Shown piece after piece: positions 24,261 to 33,044 of a stretch of 64,000 nt of DNA (position 1 is its first letter; every line of letters starts with the position of its first letter). Source of the stretch: Palauibacter sp022826685 (GTDB taxonomy: Bacteria; Gemmatimonadota; Gemmatimonadetes; Palauibacterales; Palauibacteraceae). The DNA lies in the NCBI RefSeq assembly GCF_965221685.1, contig NZ_OZ244907.1; one strand, 5' to 3'. Position numbers and translations under genes: made by a program. The notes below the pieces were generated by a model, which ran no database searches, was not told the origin of the DNA, and was given only the letters and a program-made list of their open reading frames with translations.

Positions 24261-25203
24261 CGCGCCCGGGCCGGATCAGGAGCCTGGGGGGGCGAAGTTC
24301 GTTCCAGCGTTCGATGAACGCCACCGCGGCTTCGACGAAGATCTCGGTGGCGATTCGGCCGCGTTCCACGGTGGCTCCGGCCGGATGACGCGTGCCCCAC
24401 ACGCCCGTGGACGACATCTCCGCGGACGATGTCCCCTTGCCGGTCGACTCGTCCTTGAGTCCCTCGGCGAGGAACACCGCAAGCGCCGTCGGATCGCCCG
24501 CCAGCACATCGGGGAGCATCGCCTCCAGGTGCGCCGGCATCGTGACCTCCGCCGGGATCGCCGCCTCGATGTCCACCAGCGTCGGCATGAGGTAGAGCGA
24601 ACTCGAGGTCTCGGGTGTCCCGCCGTGACGGTCGAGTTCGTCGGGCGGCGGCGTCGGGGCGGAGGCCATCCGGTCCCGATCCCGGAACGGCCCCGACACC
24701 GCGCCCAGATCGACCGCGATCCCCGCCGTCTCCTGGTTGATGCGGTCCACAATGAACGTCGTGATCGCGCGGTTCCCTCCGTGCGCGTTCAACATCAGGA
24801 AGCGCTTGAATCCGTGCGCGATGAGGCTCTTCACCGCCTCGACGTACACCTCCTGTATGAGCGTGGAGGGCAGCGTGATCGTCCCCTCGAACCCCATGTG
24901 ATACGGGGACTGTCCCGGCAGGAGGATCGGAGCCACGAGGACGTCGGCCCGCTGCGCCACGAGCTTCGCCTGTTCGACCCCGTTCAGGTAGTCGGTGCCG
25001 ATCGGAAGGTGGTTGCCGTGCTGTTCCAGCGCGGCGACCGGGATCAGGACCATGTCGCTGCGCGCGAGAAAGTCCCGCACCTCCGGCACGGTCATGTGGG
25101 GCAGGTAGTTCTTCACCTTCTCCTGCGTCCACAGCGGATTCGTCTGCGCGACGGCCCCCGGGGTAAAGGCGAACAGGAGGAAAGCGGCCAGGGATCGTCG
25201 CAT
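24220..25203 (-). CDS. Secreted creatininase-family amidohydrolase
   Basis: The 327-residue protein has a signal peptide (MRRSLAAFLLFAFTPGAVAQ) and creatininase-fold metal motifs: PVAALEQHGNHLPIGTDY near 56-72, NAHGGNR near 135-141, and STGVWGTRHPA. Characterised family members hydrolyse creatinine, formamide derivatives or sugar-linked amides; the substrate here is open. The secreted location and the adjacent secreted M20 peptidase, on the same strand 28 bases away, suggest a periplasmic hydrolase pair. The last 14 codons are antisense to the end of the VKOR gene. Confidence 0.83.
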   Translation of the reverse strand: MRRSLAAFLLFAFTPGAVAQTNPLWTQEKVKNYLPHMTVPEVRDFLARSDMVLIPVAALEQHGNHLPIGTDYLNGVEQAKLVAQRADVLVAPILLPGQSPYHMGFEGTITLPSTLIQEVYVEAVKSLIAHGFKRFLMLNAHGGNRAITTFIVDRINQETAGIAVDLGAVSGPFRDRDRMASAPTPPPDELDRHGGTPETSSSLYLMPTLVDIEAAIPAEVTMPAHLEAMLPDVLAGDPTALAVFLAEGLKDESTGKGTSSAEMSSTGVWGTRHPAGATVERGRIATEIFVEAAVAFIERWNELRPPRLLIRPGRVSPGDGARGSRGG

Positions 25204-25231
25204 GGGATCTGCTCCCGTCAGGGGGTCACGT

Positions 25232-26800
25232 TCAGAAGGCGGTGATCGGCATCGTCAGAAGCGCCCCGTAGAGGTCGATCGCGTACCAGAGATTCGCGAT
25301 CCGCAGGTTCTCGTCGGGCGCATGCTGGTTGTTGTCGTGGTTCGCGACGGGGACGTTCACCGCGGGCTTTCCCGCCACGTCGGTGAACAGGTAGAGGGGC
25401 AGGGTGCCGCCAAGGCCGGGCGCGAGGACGAGCGACCCCGGCCCGAACGCGCGGTCGGCCGCCGTCGAGGCCGCGGCGATGATCTCCTGCACGAAGGGGT
25501 TGTCCATGGCTGTGCGGGCCGCCGGGTAGCCGCCCCCGCCCGTGACCTTCGCGATGCGGGGATGCCGGAGCCGGGTCTCCATGTCGGGGTCCTCGGAGAC
25601 GACGTGGAAGCCCTGCCGTTCGATGTGATCGATGACAAGCTGCCGCAGATGGGCGGCCTCGTTCCCCTTGACGAGCCGGATCCCCAGCGCGGCGACGGCC
25701 GTGTTGGGAATGACGTTCCGGGCCAGCGCGCCGGTGTTTCCGCTCGTGAGGCCCCGAATGTTGAGCGCCGGAAGGAGGATCCGCTCCGACAGGGTCTCCG
25801 GCTCCCCCTCGGTCAACAGCAGCCCCATCTCCCGCTTGAGCGCGTCATCGATCGGCGGCATCGCCTCGAGCGCGGCCCGTTCCTCGGCTCCCAGCGGCTC
25901 GGCCGTGTCGTACCAGCCCTCGATGAGGACCCGCCCCGACTCGTCCTTCATCGAGGCGAGGAGCCGGGCGAGGATGTTCCCGGTGTCTGGCGCCCAGTTC
26001 CCGTAGTGGCCGGAATGGAGGTTCCGCGTGGCGCCGTAGACGGTGACCTCCATCCCCATGGAGCCCCGCACGCCGAAGGTGAGCTGCGGACGCCCGCTCT
26101 GATGCGCGGGCCCGTCGAAGAAGAGCCACACATCGACGTCCCCGATGCGGTCCGCCGCCATCTCCATGTACTCGCCCAGATGCCTCGACCCCGCTTCCTC
26201 TTCCCCGTCGAAGAAGAAAACCAGGTTCGAGGTCGGCTGGATCCCCTCGTCCCGGAACGCCCGCAGCACGGGCAGCAGCGCGGCGATCGGCGCCTTGTCG
26301 TCCCCCGCGGAACGCGCGTAGATCCGCCACTCCGGGTCCACCGGCTCGCCGGCTTCGGGAAAGTCGCGCGGCTCCCCTCCGGCCTCCATCGAAGCGGTGT
26401 ACAGCGTCGGTTCGAACGGATGATGGGTCCAGTTCCGGGGATCGACGGGCTGTCCGTCGTAGTGGACGTAGACTCCGAGCGTCCGCTCCGCGTCCGGCAC
26501 GCGCAGCTCGCCGTACACGAGCGGTGCGACGCCGTCGATGCTGAGCAGCTCCGACGCGACACCCACCGCCCGCAACTCGTCGCGGATGTACTCGGCCGCC
26601 CGGGTGACGTCCTCCAGGTCGCGGGCGCGGTTGGGATAGGTCAGGAATTCGGCGAAGTCCTGCAGGATCTCCGTCTCGTTGGCCTCCCGGTACGCGCGGG
26701 CCACCTCGGCGCCGGACTGCGCGTGCATGCCTCCGGCGGGACCGAACAGCAGCGGGACGAGCGGGATCAGGAGGCCGAATCTCGAACGAAGGGGCGTCAT
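25232..26800 (-). CDS. Secreted M20-family metallopeptidase
   Basis: The 522-residue protein has a signal peptide ending near GGMHAQSGA (about residue 30). The di-zinc catalytic motifs of M20 are clear: VYVHYDGQP, RSAGDDKAP, FFFDGEEEAGS and the C-terminal NHDNNQHAPDENL. The lid domain is of the carnosinase/CNDP-like dipeptidase type (LHSGHYGNWAPDTG). It should hydrolyse dipeptides or short peptides outside the cytoplasm. I chose ATG 26800, which has GGAGAG six bases upstream and gives a proper signal peptide; an in-frame start at 26860 would bury it. Confidence 0.88.
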   Translation of the reverse strand: MTPLRSRFGLLIPLVPLLFGPAGGMHAQSGAEVARAYREANETEILQDFAEFLTYPNRARDLEDVTRAAEYIRDELRAVGVASELLSIDGVAPLVYGELRVPDAERTLGVYVHYDGQPVDPRNWTHHPFEPTLYTASMEAGGEPRDFPEAGEPVDPEWRIYARSAGDDKAPIAALLPVLRAFRDEGIQPTSNLVFFFDGEEEAGSRHLGEYMEMAADRIGDVDVWLFFDGPAHQSGRPQLTFGVRGSMGMEVTVYGATRNLHSGHYGNWAPDTGNILARLLASMKDESGRVLIEGWYDTAEPLGAEERAALEAMPPIDDALKREMGLLLTEGEPETLSERILLPALNIRGLTSGNTGALARNVIPNTAVAALGIRLVKGNEAAHLRQLVIDHIERQGFHVVSEDPDMETRLRHPRIAKVTGGGGYPAARTAMDNPFVQEIIAAASTAADRAFGPGSLVLAPGLGGTLPLYLFTDVAGKPAVNVPVANHDNNQHAPDENLRIANLWYAIDLYGALLTMPITAF

Positions 26801-26873
26801 GTCGACTCTCCGGCGAATGGTGCGGAGCGGGAACCCGCGGCCCTGAGCAGGCCGTGCCAAGGCCCCGCTGCGT

Positions 26874-27764
26874 TCAGGCGGTGGCGCGCCAGAACCCTTC
26901 CAGCGCCTCTCCGTCCGGCGAGGCGCGCAGCTTGTCGAAGGCCCGGTTCCGGATCTGCCGGATGCGCTCGCGGGTCACGCCGAGGAGCGAGCCGATTTCC
27001 TCCAGCGTCATCTCCTCGCCGTCGTCGAGGCCGTAGTAGAGGACGAGGATCTTCCGCTCGCGCTCCGTGAGGTAGCGCTCGAACATCCTCTCCAGGAACT
27101 CCCGGCGCGCCTGGTCCTCGACATCCTCCTCGATGTCCGCGTCGTCCATCCCCGAGAAGCGCTCCCCGAAGGACGCGCTGTCGCGGTCGGACTTGTCGAG
27201 CGGCGCGTCGAGGCTGAGCTCGGCCGAGGCCACGCGCCGCAGCGCGCGCACCGTCTCCACTGGCTCCTCCATCTCCTCGGCGATCTCACGGTCCGTCGGC
27301 GAGCGTCCCAGTTTCTGCGTGAGCGCCGTCTCCGTCCGGGAGAGCTTGACGAGGTTGGAGTTCTGGTTCAGCGGGATGCGCACGGAGCGGGTCTGTTCGG
27401 CCAGCGCCTGCAGCACCGTCTGCCGAATCCACCACACCGCGTAGGAGATGAACTTCACGCCCTTGTCGGGATCGAACTTCTTGACGGCCTTGAGCAGACC
27501 CTCGTTCCCGATGCAGACGAGTTCGGCCAGGTTGAGCCCCCGGCCCTGGTATTTCTTCACATACGAGATCACGAACCGCAGGTTCGCCGTGACGAGGCGC
27601 TCCGCCGCGTGACGGTCGCCGGCCCGCGCCTTGCGCGCGATCTCCCGCTCGATCTGCGGGTTCTCGATGAGCGGATAGCGCTCGACATCCTGCAGATACT
27701 GGTCGAACGAATCGAGCGCGTGCGTGTCGAAGAACATGCGTCGGCTGGTAGCCGTCTTCGCCAT
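26874..27764 (-). CDS. Sigma-70 family RNA polymerase sigma factor, primary type
   Basis: The 296-residue protein starts near region 1.2 (LDSFDQYLQDVERYPLI) and has full region 2 (NLRFVISYVKKYQGRGLNL; FISYAVWWIRQTVLQALAEQ), region 3 and region 4 with the helix-turn-helix EIGSLLGVTRERIRQIRNRA. There is no region 1.1 or long non-conserved insert, so it is a compact group 1 or group 2 factor. An acidic linker (DDADIEEDVEDQ) lies before region 4. ATG 27764 is supported by the family N-terminus. An AT-rich stretch upstream (about 27862-27897) is the likely promoter region. Confidence 0.9.
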   Translation of the reverse strand: MAKTATSRRMFFDTHALDSFDQYLQDVERYPLIENPQIEREIARKARAGDRHAAERLVTANLRFVISYVKKYQGRGLNLAELVCIGNEGLLKAVKKFDPDKGVKFISYAVWWIRQTVLQALAEQTRSVRIPLNQNSNLVKLSRTETALTQKLGRSPTDREIAEEMEEPVETVRALRRVASAELSLDAPLDKSDRDSASFGERFSGMDDADIEEDVEDQARREFLERMFERYLTERERKILVLYYGLDDGEEMTLEEIGSLLGVTRERIRQIRNRAFDKLRASPDGEALEGFWRATA

Positions 27765-27861
27765 ATGAAATCCGAATCCTGACCCGGGTCGGTTGTCGAA
27801 AACTATCGTCGCGGGGCGGGCCAACCGGAACTCCGCCCCGCCACGGTTCGATCCGATCGCC

Positions 27862-27897
27862 CTTGATACAAACTTGAAATAATAGAGAAAATCAGAG
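27862..27897 (-). promoter_or_regulatory. AT-rich island upstream of sigma factor
   Basis: This stretch is strikingly AT-rich in a genome segment of about two thirds GC and lies about 100 bases before the sigma factor start, between that gene and ccmD. It probably holds promoter elements or an UP-like sequence. I could not assign a convincing -35/-10 pair, so the exact start is open. Confidence 0.35.
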
Positions 27898-27923
27898 CGA
27901 ACCGCACGTTTTCCCGACAGCTG

Positions 27924-28076
27924 TTACCCCGGACCCCCCGCCCGGGCTCCCTCGCCGCCCCGGCCCGAAGCCGCGGCCGCCATGCGTTCGCGACGCCGCA
28001 GGCGGAGGAGATACCAGCAGAGGGAGGCCCAGGTGATACCGTATCCGGCGCCGATGAACAGCCAGTGATCGTTCAT
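27924..28076 (-). CDS. ccmD: CcmD-like small haem-exporter protein
   Basis: A 50-residue frame beginning MNDHWLFIGAGYGITWASLC, with one transmembrane helix (about 5-24) followed by a basic stretch (RLRRRER) and a Gly/Ala-rich tail. Size, topology and position immediately downstream of ccmC match CcmD, which helps release haem-loaded CcmE from CcmABC. It starts seven bases after the ccmC stop. Gene finders with a length cutoff would miss it. The sequence is only weakly constrained in this family, so position carries much of the argument. Confidence 0.72.
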   Translation of the reverse strand: MNDHWLFIGAGYGITWASLCWYLLRLRRRERMAAAASGRGGEGARAGGPG

Positions 28077-28083
28077 ACCCGGT

Positions 28084-28743
28084 TCACCCTTCCTCCGGTC
28101 CCGACAGTTCGAGTTCGAGTTCCGTTGCAGCCAGCCGGTATCGCCGCAGCCACAGGTAGGCGAACGCGAGCGTGTAGGCGACGAATCCGAGCAGCATCAC
28201 GAGCCCGTACGCGCTCCACATGGACTGCGGTGAGGACGGGGGCTGGTGCAGGCTCCGCCACCAGAACACCGACAGGTACACGATCGGGACCTGGACGAAG
28301 GCGATGAGACCGATCACCGCCGCCCAGCGCGCTCGCCGGTCCGGATCCTCCGTCATCGATCGCACGACGAGGTATCCCGTATAGATGGGTACGAGGAGCG
28401 CCGTGGTCGTGACGCGCGGGTCCCACGCCCACCAGATCCCCCAGGTGGGCCGGCCCCAGAGCGTGCCGAGGATGAGGGTGAGGACGGCTGCGAGCACCCC
28501 GAGTTCCGCGGCGGAGACCGCGAGGAGGTCCCACTTCAGTTGGCGCTGCACGAGATAGAGGATGCTCATGAGGAAGACGACGAAGAACGCGAGCATCATC
28601 ACCCACGCGACCGGCACGTGGACGTAGAGGAGGCGCTGGACCTCGCCCTGCAGCGCGTCGGCGGGCAGGACGGCGAGTCCGAGCACGCTTCCGACCGCGA
28701 TGAGGGCGATCGAAACCCATCCGAGCATGGTCAGTTTGTTCAT
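28084..28743 (-). CDS. ccmC: Haem exporter CcmC
   Basis: A 219-residue protein with six transmembrane helices and the tryptophan-rich WWD haem-handling motif WGRPTWGIWWAWDPR at residues 96-110. Flanking conserved histidines are H42 (YVHVPVAW) and the one in SLHQPPS near 167. CcmC attaches haem to CcmE for cytochrome c maturation (system I). It sits between ccmB and ccmD in a minus-strand cluster; ccmE, ccmF, ccmG and ccmH are not in the window. The C-terminal extension ends in an acidic tail (LELELSGPEEG). Confidence 0.93.
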   Translation of the reverse strand: MNKLTMLGWVSIALIAVGSVLGLAVLPADALQGEVQRLLYVHVPVAWVMMLAFFVVFLMSILYLVQRQLKWDLLAVSAAELGVLAAVLTLILGTLWGRPTWGIWWAWDPRVTTTALLVPIYTGYLVVRSMTEDPDRRARWAAVIGLIAFVQVPIVYLSVFWWRSLHQPPSSPQSMWSAYGLVMLLGFVAYTLAFAYLWLRRYRLAATELELELSGPEEG

Positions 28744-28753
28744 GAGACCCGCA

Positions 28754-29434
28754 TCACTCCTCGAGGACGACGGGGAAGATCCACAGACAGACCACGAACA
28801 GTATCACGTCGTAGGACGCGAGTAACCTCAGCCAGCCGCCGGCCCGTCCGAGCGGGTCGCCGGCGAGGAACGCTTCGGTCGCGCCGACGCTCCCGAGGAC
28901 GACGGGGACGAGGGCGGGGAAGAGGAGGAGCGGCAGCAGGAGTTCGCGCGCCCGGAGGTGGACGGTGAGGGCGGAGAAGAAAGTCCCGATGACGGAGAAG
29001 CCGAAGGTGCCGAGGACGGCCACGAGGAGGAGCGGGCCGGCCTGCGCGGTGAAGTCGACCTGGTACAGGATCGCGGCGGCGGGGAAGAGGACGACCTCGA
29101 GCGCGGCGAGCACGACGAGGTTGCCGGCCAGCTTTCCCAGGTAGATCGCGCGCACGTCGCCGGGATAGAGCCGCAGCAGGCGGGTCCCGCCCGCGAGTTC
29201 CTCGTTCTGAAACGTCCGGCCGAGGGAGAGGGTGCCGGTGAAGACGATCGCCACCCAGAGGAGGCCGCCGGCGAGCCGACCGAGCAGGTCGTTGTCCACC
29301 CCGATGGCGAAGCTGAACATGAAGAGGACGAGCGCGGCGAAGGAGAGCATCGCCGTGAAGCCCTGCCGCGTGCGGGTCTCCGACAGGATGTCCTTCCACA
29401 GGATGGCGGCGGCGCGCCGCGGGAGGTCGCTCAT
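28754..29434 (-). CDS. ccmB: Haem exporter permease CcmB
   Basis: A 226-residue inner-membrane protein with six hydrophobic segments. It starts ILWKDILSETRTRQGF and has the conserved LSLGRTFQNEELAGGTRLLR loop, as CcmB proteins do. It forms the permease of the CcmAB ABC complex, which works with CcmC and CcmD in delivering haem to CcmE. ATG 29434 overlaps the ccmA stop (ATGA), so the two are coupled. Confidence 0.92.
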   Translation of the reverse strand: MSDLPRRAAAILWKDILSETRTRQGFTAMLSFAALVLFMFSFAIGVDNDLLGRLAGGLLWVAIVFTGTLSLGRTFQNEELAGGTRLLRLYPGDVRAIYLGKLAGNLVVLAALEVVLFPAAAILYQVDFTAQAGPLLLVAVLGTFGFSVIGTFFSALTVHLRARELLLPLLLFPALVPVVLGSVGATEAFLAGDPLGRAGGWLRLLASYDVILFVVCLWIFPVVLEE

Positions 29435-30081
29435 GCGGTCACGTCGTCCACCCGGCCGCCGACCAGCCGCACGACGTCGTCGGCGTGTCGGCTCGCGTCC
29501 TCGACCCGGTGCGAGGCGATGACCACGGCGGCGCCGGCGTCGCGCCACCCGCGGACCGCGTCGTGGACGAGTCCCACGCCGTCCTCGTCCAGGCTCACGA
29601 AGGGTTCGTCGAGCAGCACCAGCTCGAGCGGACGGAGCCGGAGCCGCGCGAGTTCGAGGCGCTTGCGCATCCCGGTCGACCAGCCCCGCACCGGGAGGTC
29701 CGCCGCCCCGTCGAGATCGGCCGCGGCCAGCGCGTCCCGCAGGTCGCCGTCCGTGGTCGCCGTCCCGGACATGCGGGCCGCGAAGCGCAGGTTCTCGACG
29801 CCGGTCAACTCCTCGTACGCGTGCCCGCCGGCCGTCATGAACGCGGCGCCCGTCCGGATCTCGTCCCCGCCCGCGGGGAGGGTGTGACCCAGGACCTCCA
29901 GCCGGCCCGCCGTCGGCTTGAGCAGCGTCGAGATGAGGCGGAGGAGCGTCGTCTTGCCCGTCCCGTTCGCGCCGAGCAGCGCGACGACCGCGCCGTGGGG
30001 CACCGTGAGGTCGACCCCGCGCAGCGCCCAGCGGCGCCCGAAGCGCCGGGTAACGCCCTCCGCCGCGACCGCGAGGCTCAC
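29431..30081 (-). CDS. ccmA: Haem exporter ATP-binding protein CcmA
   Basis: A 216-residue ABC ATPase with Walker A GANGTGKTTLLR near residues 37-48, signature STGMRKRLELAR near 134, and Walker B LVLLDEPFVSLDEDG. The short length and the ccmB gene directly downstream identify it as CcmA. The start is GTG 30081; no strong Shine-Dalgarno sequence is visible. It is the first gene of the ccmABCD cluster and is divergent from apgM across 107 bases, which should contain both promoters. Confidence 0.9.
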   Translation of the reverse strand: MSLAVAAEGVTRRFGRRWALRGVDLTVPHGAVVALLGANGTGKTTLLRLISTLLKPTAGRLEVLGHTLPAGGDEIRTGAAFMTAGGHAYEELTGVENLRFAARMSGTATTDGDLRDALAAADLDGAADLPVRGWSTGMRKRLELARLRLRPLELVLLDEPFVSLDEDGVGLVHDAVRGWRDAGAAVVIASHRVEDASRHADDVVRLVGGRVDDVTA

Positions 30082-30188
30082 CGGCCGGCCCGCCGGCCGC
30101 GCACCGCCGGACCACGCACCGCTCGCCTGCGCCCGGCCCGGCTGCGCGCTGTTGGCCGATTGCGGGGGGCGCTCATACGTTCCGCCGC

Positions 30189-31394
30189 ATGGAACTCGAC
30201 CGGATCGCCCGTCTCGCCGGAGGCGGGGGCGGCAAGGTGCTGCTCTACGTGCTCGACGGACTGGGCGGGCTGCCGCGCGAGCCCGGGGGCCCGACCGAAC
30301 TCGAGGCCGCCCGCACGCCGCACCTCGACGAACTCGCCCGCGCCGGGACGTGCGGCCTCCACGACCCCGTTGCGCCGGGCATCACCCCGGGCAGCGGCCC
30401 CGGCCACCTGGCCCTGTTCGGCTACGATCCCCTCGTGTACGAGATCGGCCGCGGCGTGCTCGAAGCCCTCGGCATCGAATTCCCCCTTCGACCGGGCGAC
30501 ATCGCCGTGCGCGCCAACTTCTGCACCCTCGACGCCCGGGGCCGGGTGGCCGATCGCCGCGCGGGCCGCATCCCGTGCGAGGAAGCCGCTCCCCTGGCCG
30601 CCCGGCTCAACGGCATCGAACTCAACGGCGCCCGCTGTACCGTGCGTCACGTGAAGGAACACCGCTTCGTCCTCGTCCTGCACCCCGACGCCCCGGCGGG
30701 CGACGCCGTGAACGACACCGACCCCGGCATGACCGGCCGGCCGCCGCACGCCCCCGCGGCGCGGAACGCGGAAGCCGAACCCACGGCTCGGCTCCTCGCG
30801 GCGTGGCTCGAAGCGGCCGCGGAGCGGCTCGCCGGCCAGCCGCAGGCGAACATGGCGCTCCTGCGCGGCGTCTCCAGCCAGCCCGACTGGCCCCGCTTCC
30901 CCGACGTATTCGGGATGCGAGCCACGGCCGCCGCGGCGTACCCGATGTACTGCGGCGTCGCACGCCTCGTCGGCATGGACGCGCGCACGGTGCCCGCGGG
31001 CGCCCCGCCGCTCGTCGACGCTCTGAAGGCGCGGTTCGCCGAGCACGATTTCTTCTTCCTCCACTTCAAGCCTCCCGACAAGGCCGGAGAAGACGGCGAC
31101 TTCGACCGCAAGGTAGCCGCCATCGAGGAAGCGGACGCCATCGTCCCCGATCTCGTCGGCGCGGGCCCCGACGTCATCCTCGTGACCGGCGACCACTCGA
31201 CCCCCTCCGTCATGCGCAGCCACAGCTGGCACCCCGTGCCCTTCCTCCTCCACGGCAGCCCGGCCCGCAACGACGCCGCCACCACGTTCGGCGAGACCGC
31301 CTGCCGCGCGGGCGTCCACGGCCGCATCCGAGGCTGCGACCTCATGCGCCTCGCCGCCGCCAGCGCCGGTCGCCTCAAGAAGTTCGGAGCCTAG
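30189..31394 (+). CDS. apgM: 2,3-bisphosphoglycerate-independent phosphoglycerate mutase, archaeal type
   Basis: It interconverts 3- and 2-phosphoglycerate in glycolysis and gluconeogenesis. The 401-residue protein belongs to the ApgM branch of the alkaline phosphatase superfamily: LLYVLDGLGGLP (first metal site), the nucleophile region GITPGSGPGHLALFGYDP with its serine, FFFLHFKPPDKAGEDGD, and TGDHSTPSVMRSHSWHP with metal-binding histidines. The first metal motif reads DGLGG rather than the more usual DGxGD. It stands alone, divergent from ccmA. Confidence 0.92.
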   Translation: MELDRIARLAGGGGGKVLLYVLDGLGGLPREPGGPTELEAARTPHLDELARAGTCGLHDPVAPGITPGSGPGHLALFGYDPLVYEIGRGVLEALGIEFPLRPGDIAVRANFCTLDARGRVADRRAGRIPCEEAAPLAARLNGIELNGARCTVRHVKEHRFVLVLHPDAPAGDAVNDTDPGMTGRPPHAPAARNAEAEPTARLLAAWLEAAAERLAGQPQANMALLRGVSSQPDWPRFPDVFGMRATAAAAYPMYCGVARLVGMDARTVPAGAPPLVDALKARFAEHDFFFLHFKPPDKAGEDGDFDRKVAAIEEADAIVPDLVGAGPDVILVTGDHSTPSVMRSHSWHPVPFLLHGSPARNDAATTFGETACRAGVHGRIRGCDLMRLAAASAGRLKKFGA

Positions 31395-31475
31395 CCCGAA
31401 AGCTCGAATCCGTACAGCCCAAGCGGGTTCCCGGCGATGCCGACGCCTCCCATCCGCCCCGGCGCCGATTCGAAT

Positions 31476-31490
31476 TCGAGCGAAGCTCGA
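31476..31490. other. Small hairpin downstream of apgM
   Basis: TCGAGC, GAA, GCTCGA: a perfect 6-base stem with a 3-base loop, about 80 bases after the apgM stop. There is no T-tract, so a terminator role is only possible. Confidence 0.4.
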
Positions 31491-31566
31491 CGCCTGGTGG
31501 ACGGGGAGTGCCCGGACCGTGAGATTTGTGCGCGGTGGGGTTCGGACTGATCGAGACGGAGGTCGG

Positions 31567-33021
31567 ATGATCGGTGCCACGGCGACGGGTCTGGCGCGGT
31601 CGCGCGGCCGCGGAGTCACGCGGCGCCTGAAGTTCATGGCGCTTGCGCTGAGCGTCGCGTGGCCGATGGCGGCGGCGGGTCAGGAACCGGGCCGGGTGGC
31701 GGGCGTCGTCCGCGCCGCGGACACGGGCGCGCCCGTCGAGGGCGCCGCGGTTCGGCTGGCGGGAGCTGATGTCGTCATAGCAGAAACCGTCACCGGCCCG
31801 GGCGGCTCCTTCGCCTTCAACGGCATCGCGCCGGGCGAATACGTGCTCGGTGTGCGCCGCATCGGCTTCGCCACTTACAGCGTGCCGCTGGAGATGGGCG
31901 CTGACGGGCTGGCTCCGCTCGATGTGCGGCTGTCATTGGATCCAGTGGAGTTGGAGCCGCTGGAGGTGGACGTCGAGGGTCGGCCGCTCCGCCTGGTCGA
32001 GACGGGCTTCTACGACCGGCTCGAGGACGGCTGGGGCACGTACTTCGAGCCAGAGTGGATCAGCACCCGACGTGCGGGATTCATCCGGCTGACGGATTTC
32101 GTGTCGAACCTGCAGATGCGGGCGCCCCTGTCCCGCTGTCCCAAGGTGCCGGTCTACTACGACCGGCGACTCATCGGCGAAGCTGATGGCTGGGGGACCC
32201 GTCGCCCACGGTCGATCAACTCGGCGGGTACGCACCGGTCCGCCATCGAGCCGCCCGAGCAGCTGCTGGACCAATTGTCCGTGACGGATCTGGGCGCTGC
32301 CGAGTTGTATCCTACCTCATCTCCCATTCCGCTATTCGCTCTCAACGACACCACGATCAGCTGCGGCGCCATCATCCTGTGGTCCGACTGGATGGCGCAG
32401 ATGGGGAGAGTAGTCCCGCAGATCGAAGTGAAGCTCTGTGAACCGGCCGGCCGTGCCGGCGAGGTGACGCTCGACGGGACGGTCGAGGACCGGCTCACCG
32501 AGGTGCGGCTCCCGGCGGCCCGCATCCAGGCGTCGTTCGCGCCAGCCGGCGAGCGTGGGCTCCATGAACTCCGCGAGATCGAGGTGCGGTCCGACTCGAC
32601 GGGCCGCTTCCGGCTCTGTGACCTTCCCTCCGGCGCCGATGTCACGCTGTCGCCCTCCTACGGCCTCCATCAGGGCGAGGCTGCGACGCTCCGCGTCGAA
32701 CCCGGCGTGGCGGCCCGCCTGGTTGTGCCCGTAACCGTGCCGGGAGCGGTCGTCGGGCGGGTCGTGAACGGGAACACGGGTCGGGGGTTCTCCGCCGTAC
32801 CCGTCGTGCTGGTCGGCGCCGACGTACGATCCGTGACCGACGGCGGCGGCCGCTTCGCGATGGAGAACCTGCGGCCCGGCTCGTACCAGGTGCGGGCCGA
32901 GTGCGGCGGCTTCGAGTCGCCGACGCAGAGCGTCGTCGTCCCAGAGGCGCAGCAGGCCCGCGTCCTCCTGGTCCTGGAGCCCGAAGACCCCGGCCGCGAT
33001 CTGCGCCGCTGCGACAACTGA
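31567..33021 (+). CDS. Secreted protein: regulatory-like domains plus plug-like region
   Basis: The 484-residue protein has a signal peptide (MALALSVAWPMAAAGQEP, cleaved near residue 40). A carboxypeptidase-regulatory-like domain follows (GRVAGVVRAADTGAPVEGAA, about 40-125). The middle (about 130-280, LVETGFYDRLEDGWGTYFEPE, ending CGAIILWSDW) resembles a TonB-receptor plug. The C-terminal 200 residues hold two more regulatory-like sandwiches (last one GRVVNGNTGRGFSAVPVVLVG). There is no barrel. It shares architecture and the GFY motif with the protein at 15292. ATG 31567 has GGAGG at 31558-31562. It probably binds or displays something at the outer membrane; the ligand is unknown. Confidence 0.75.
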   Translation: MIGATATGLARSRGRGVTRRLKFMALALSVAWPMAAAGQEPGRVAGVVRAADTGAPVEGAAVRLAGADVVIAETVTGPGGSFAFNGIAPGEYVLGVRRIGFATYSVPLEMGADGLAPLDVRLSLDPVELEPLEVDVEGRPLRLVETGFYDRLEDGWGTYFEPEWISTRRAGFIRLTDFVSNLQMRAPLSRCPKVPVYYDRRLIGEADGWGTRRPRSINSAGTHRSAIEPPEQLLDQLSVTDLGAAELYPTSSPIPLFALNDTTISCGAIILWSDWMAQMGRVVPQIEVKLCEPAGRAGEVTLDGTVEDRLTEVRLPAARIQASFAPAGERGLHELREIEVRSDSTGRFRLCDLPSGADVTLSPSYGLHQGEAATLRVEPGVAARLVVPVTVPGAVVGRVVNGNTGRGFSAVPVVLVGADVRSVTDGGGRFAMENLRPGSYQVRAECGGFESPTQSVVVPEAQQARVLLVLEPEDPGRDLRRCDN

Positions 33022-33039
33022 CGTTCCCGTAGGAACGTC
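33020..33039. terminator. Stem-loop between convergent genes
   Basis: GACGTTCC, CGTA, GGAACGTC: a perfect 8-base stem with a 4-base loop, beginning within the stop codon of the plug-like gene and ending six bases before the stop of the convergent SPW gene. It is placed as a bidirectional terminator but lacks a T-run. Confidence 0.55.
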
Positions 33040-33044
33040 CGGGG

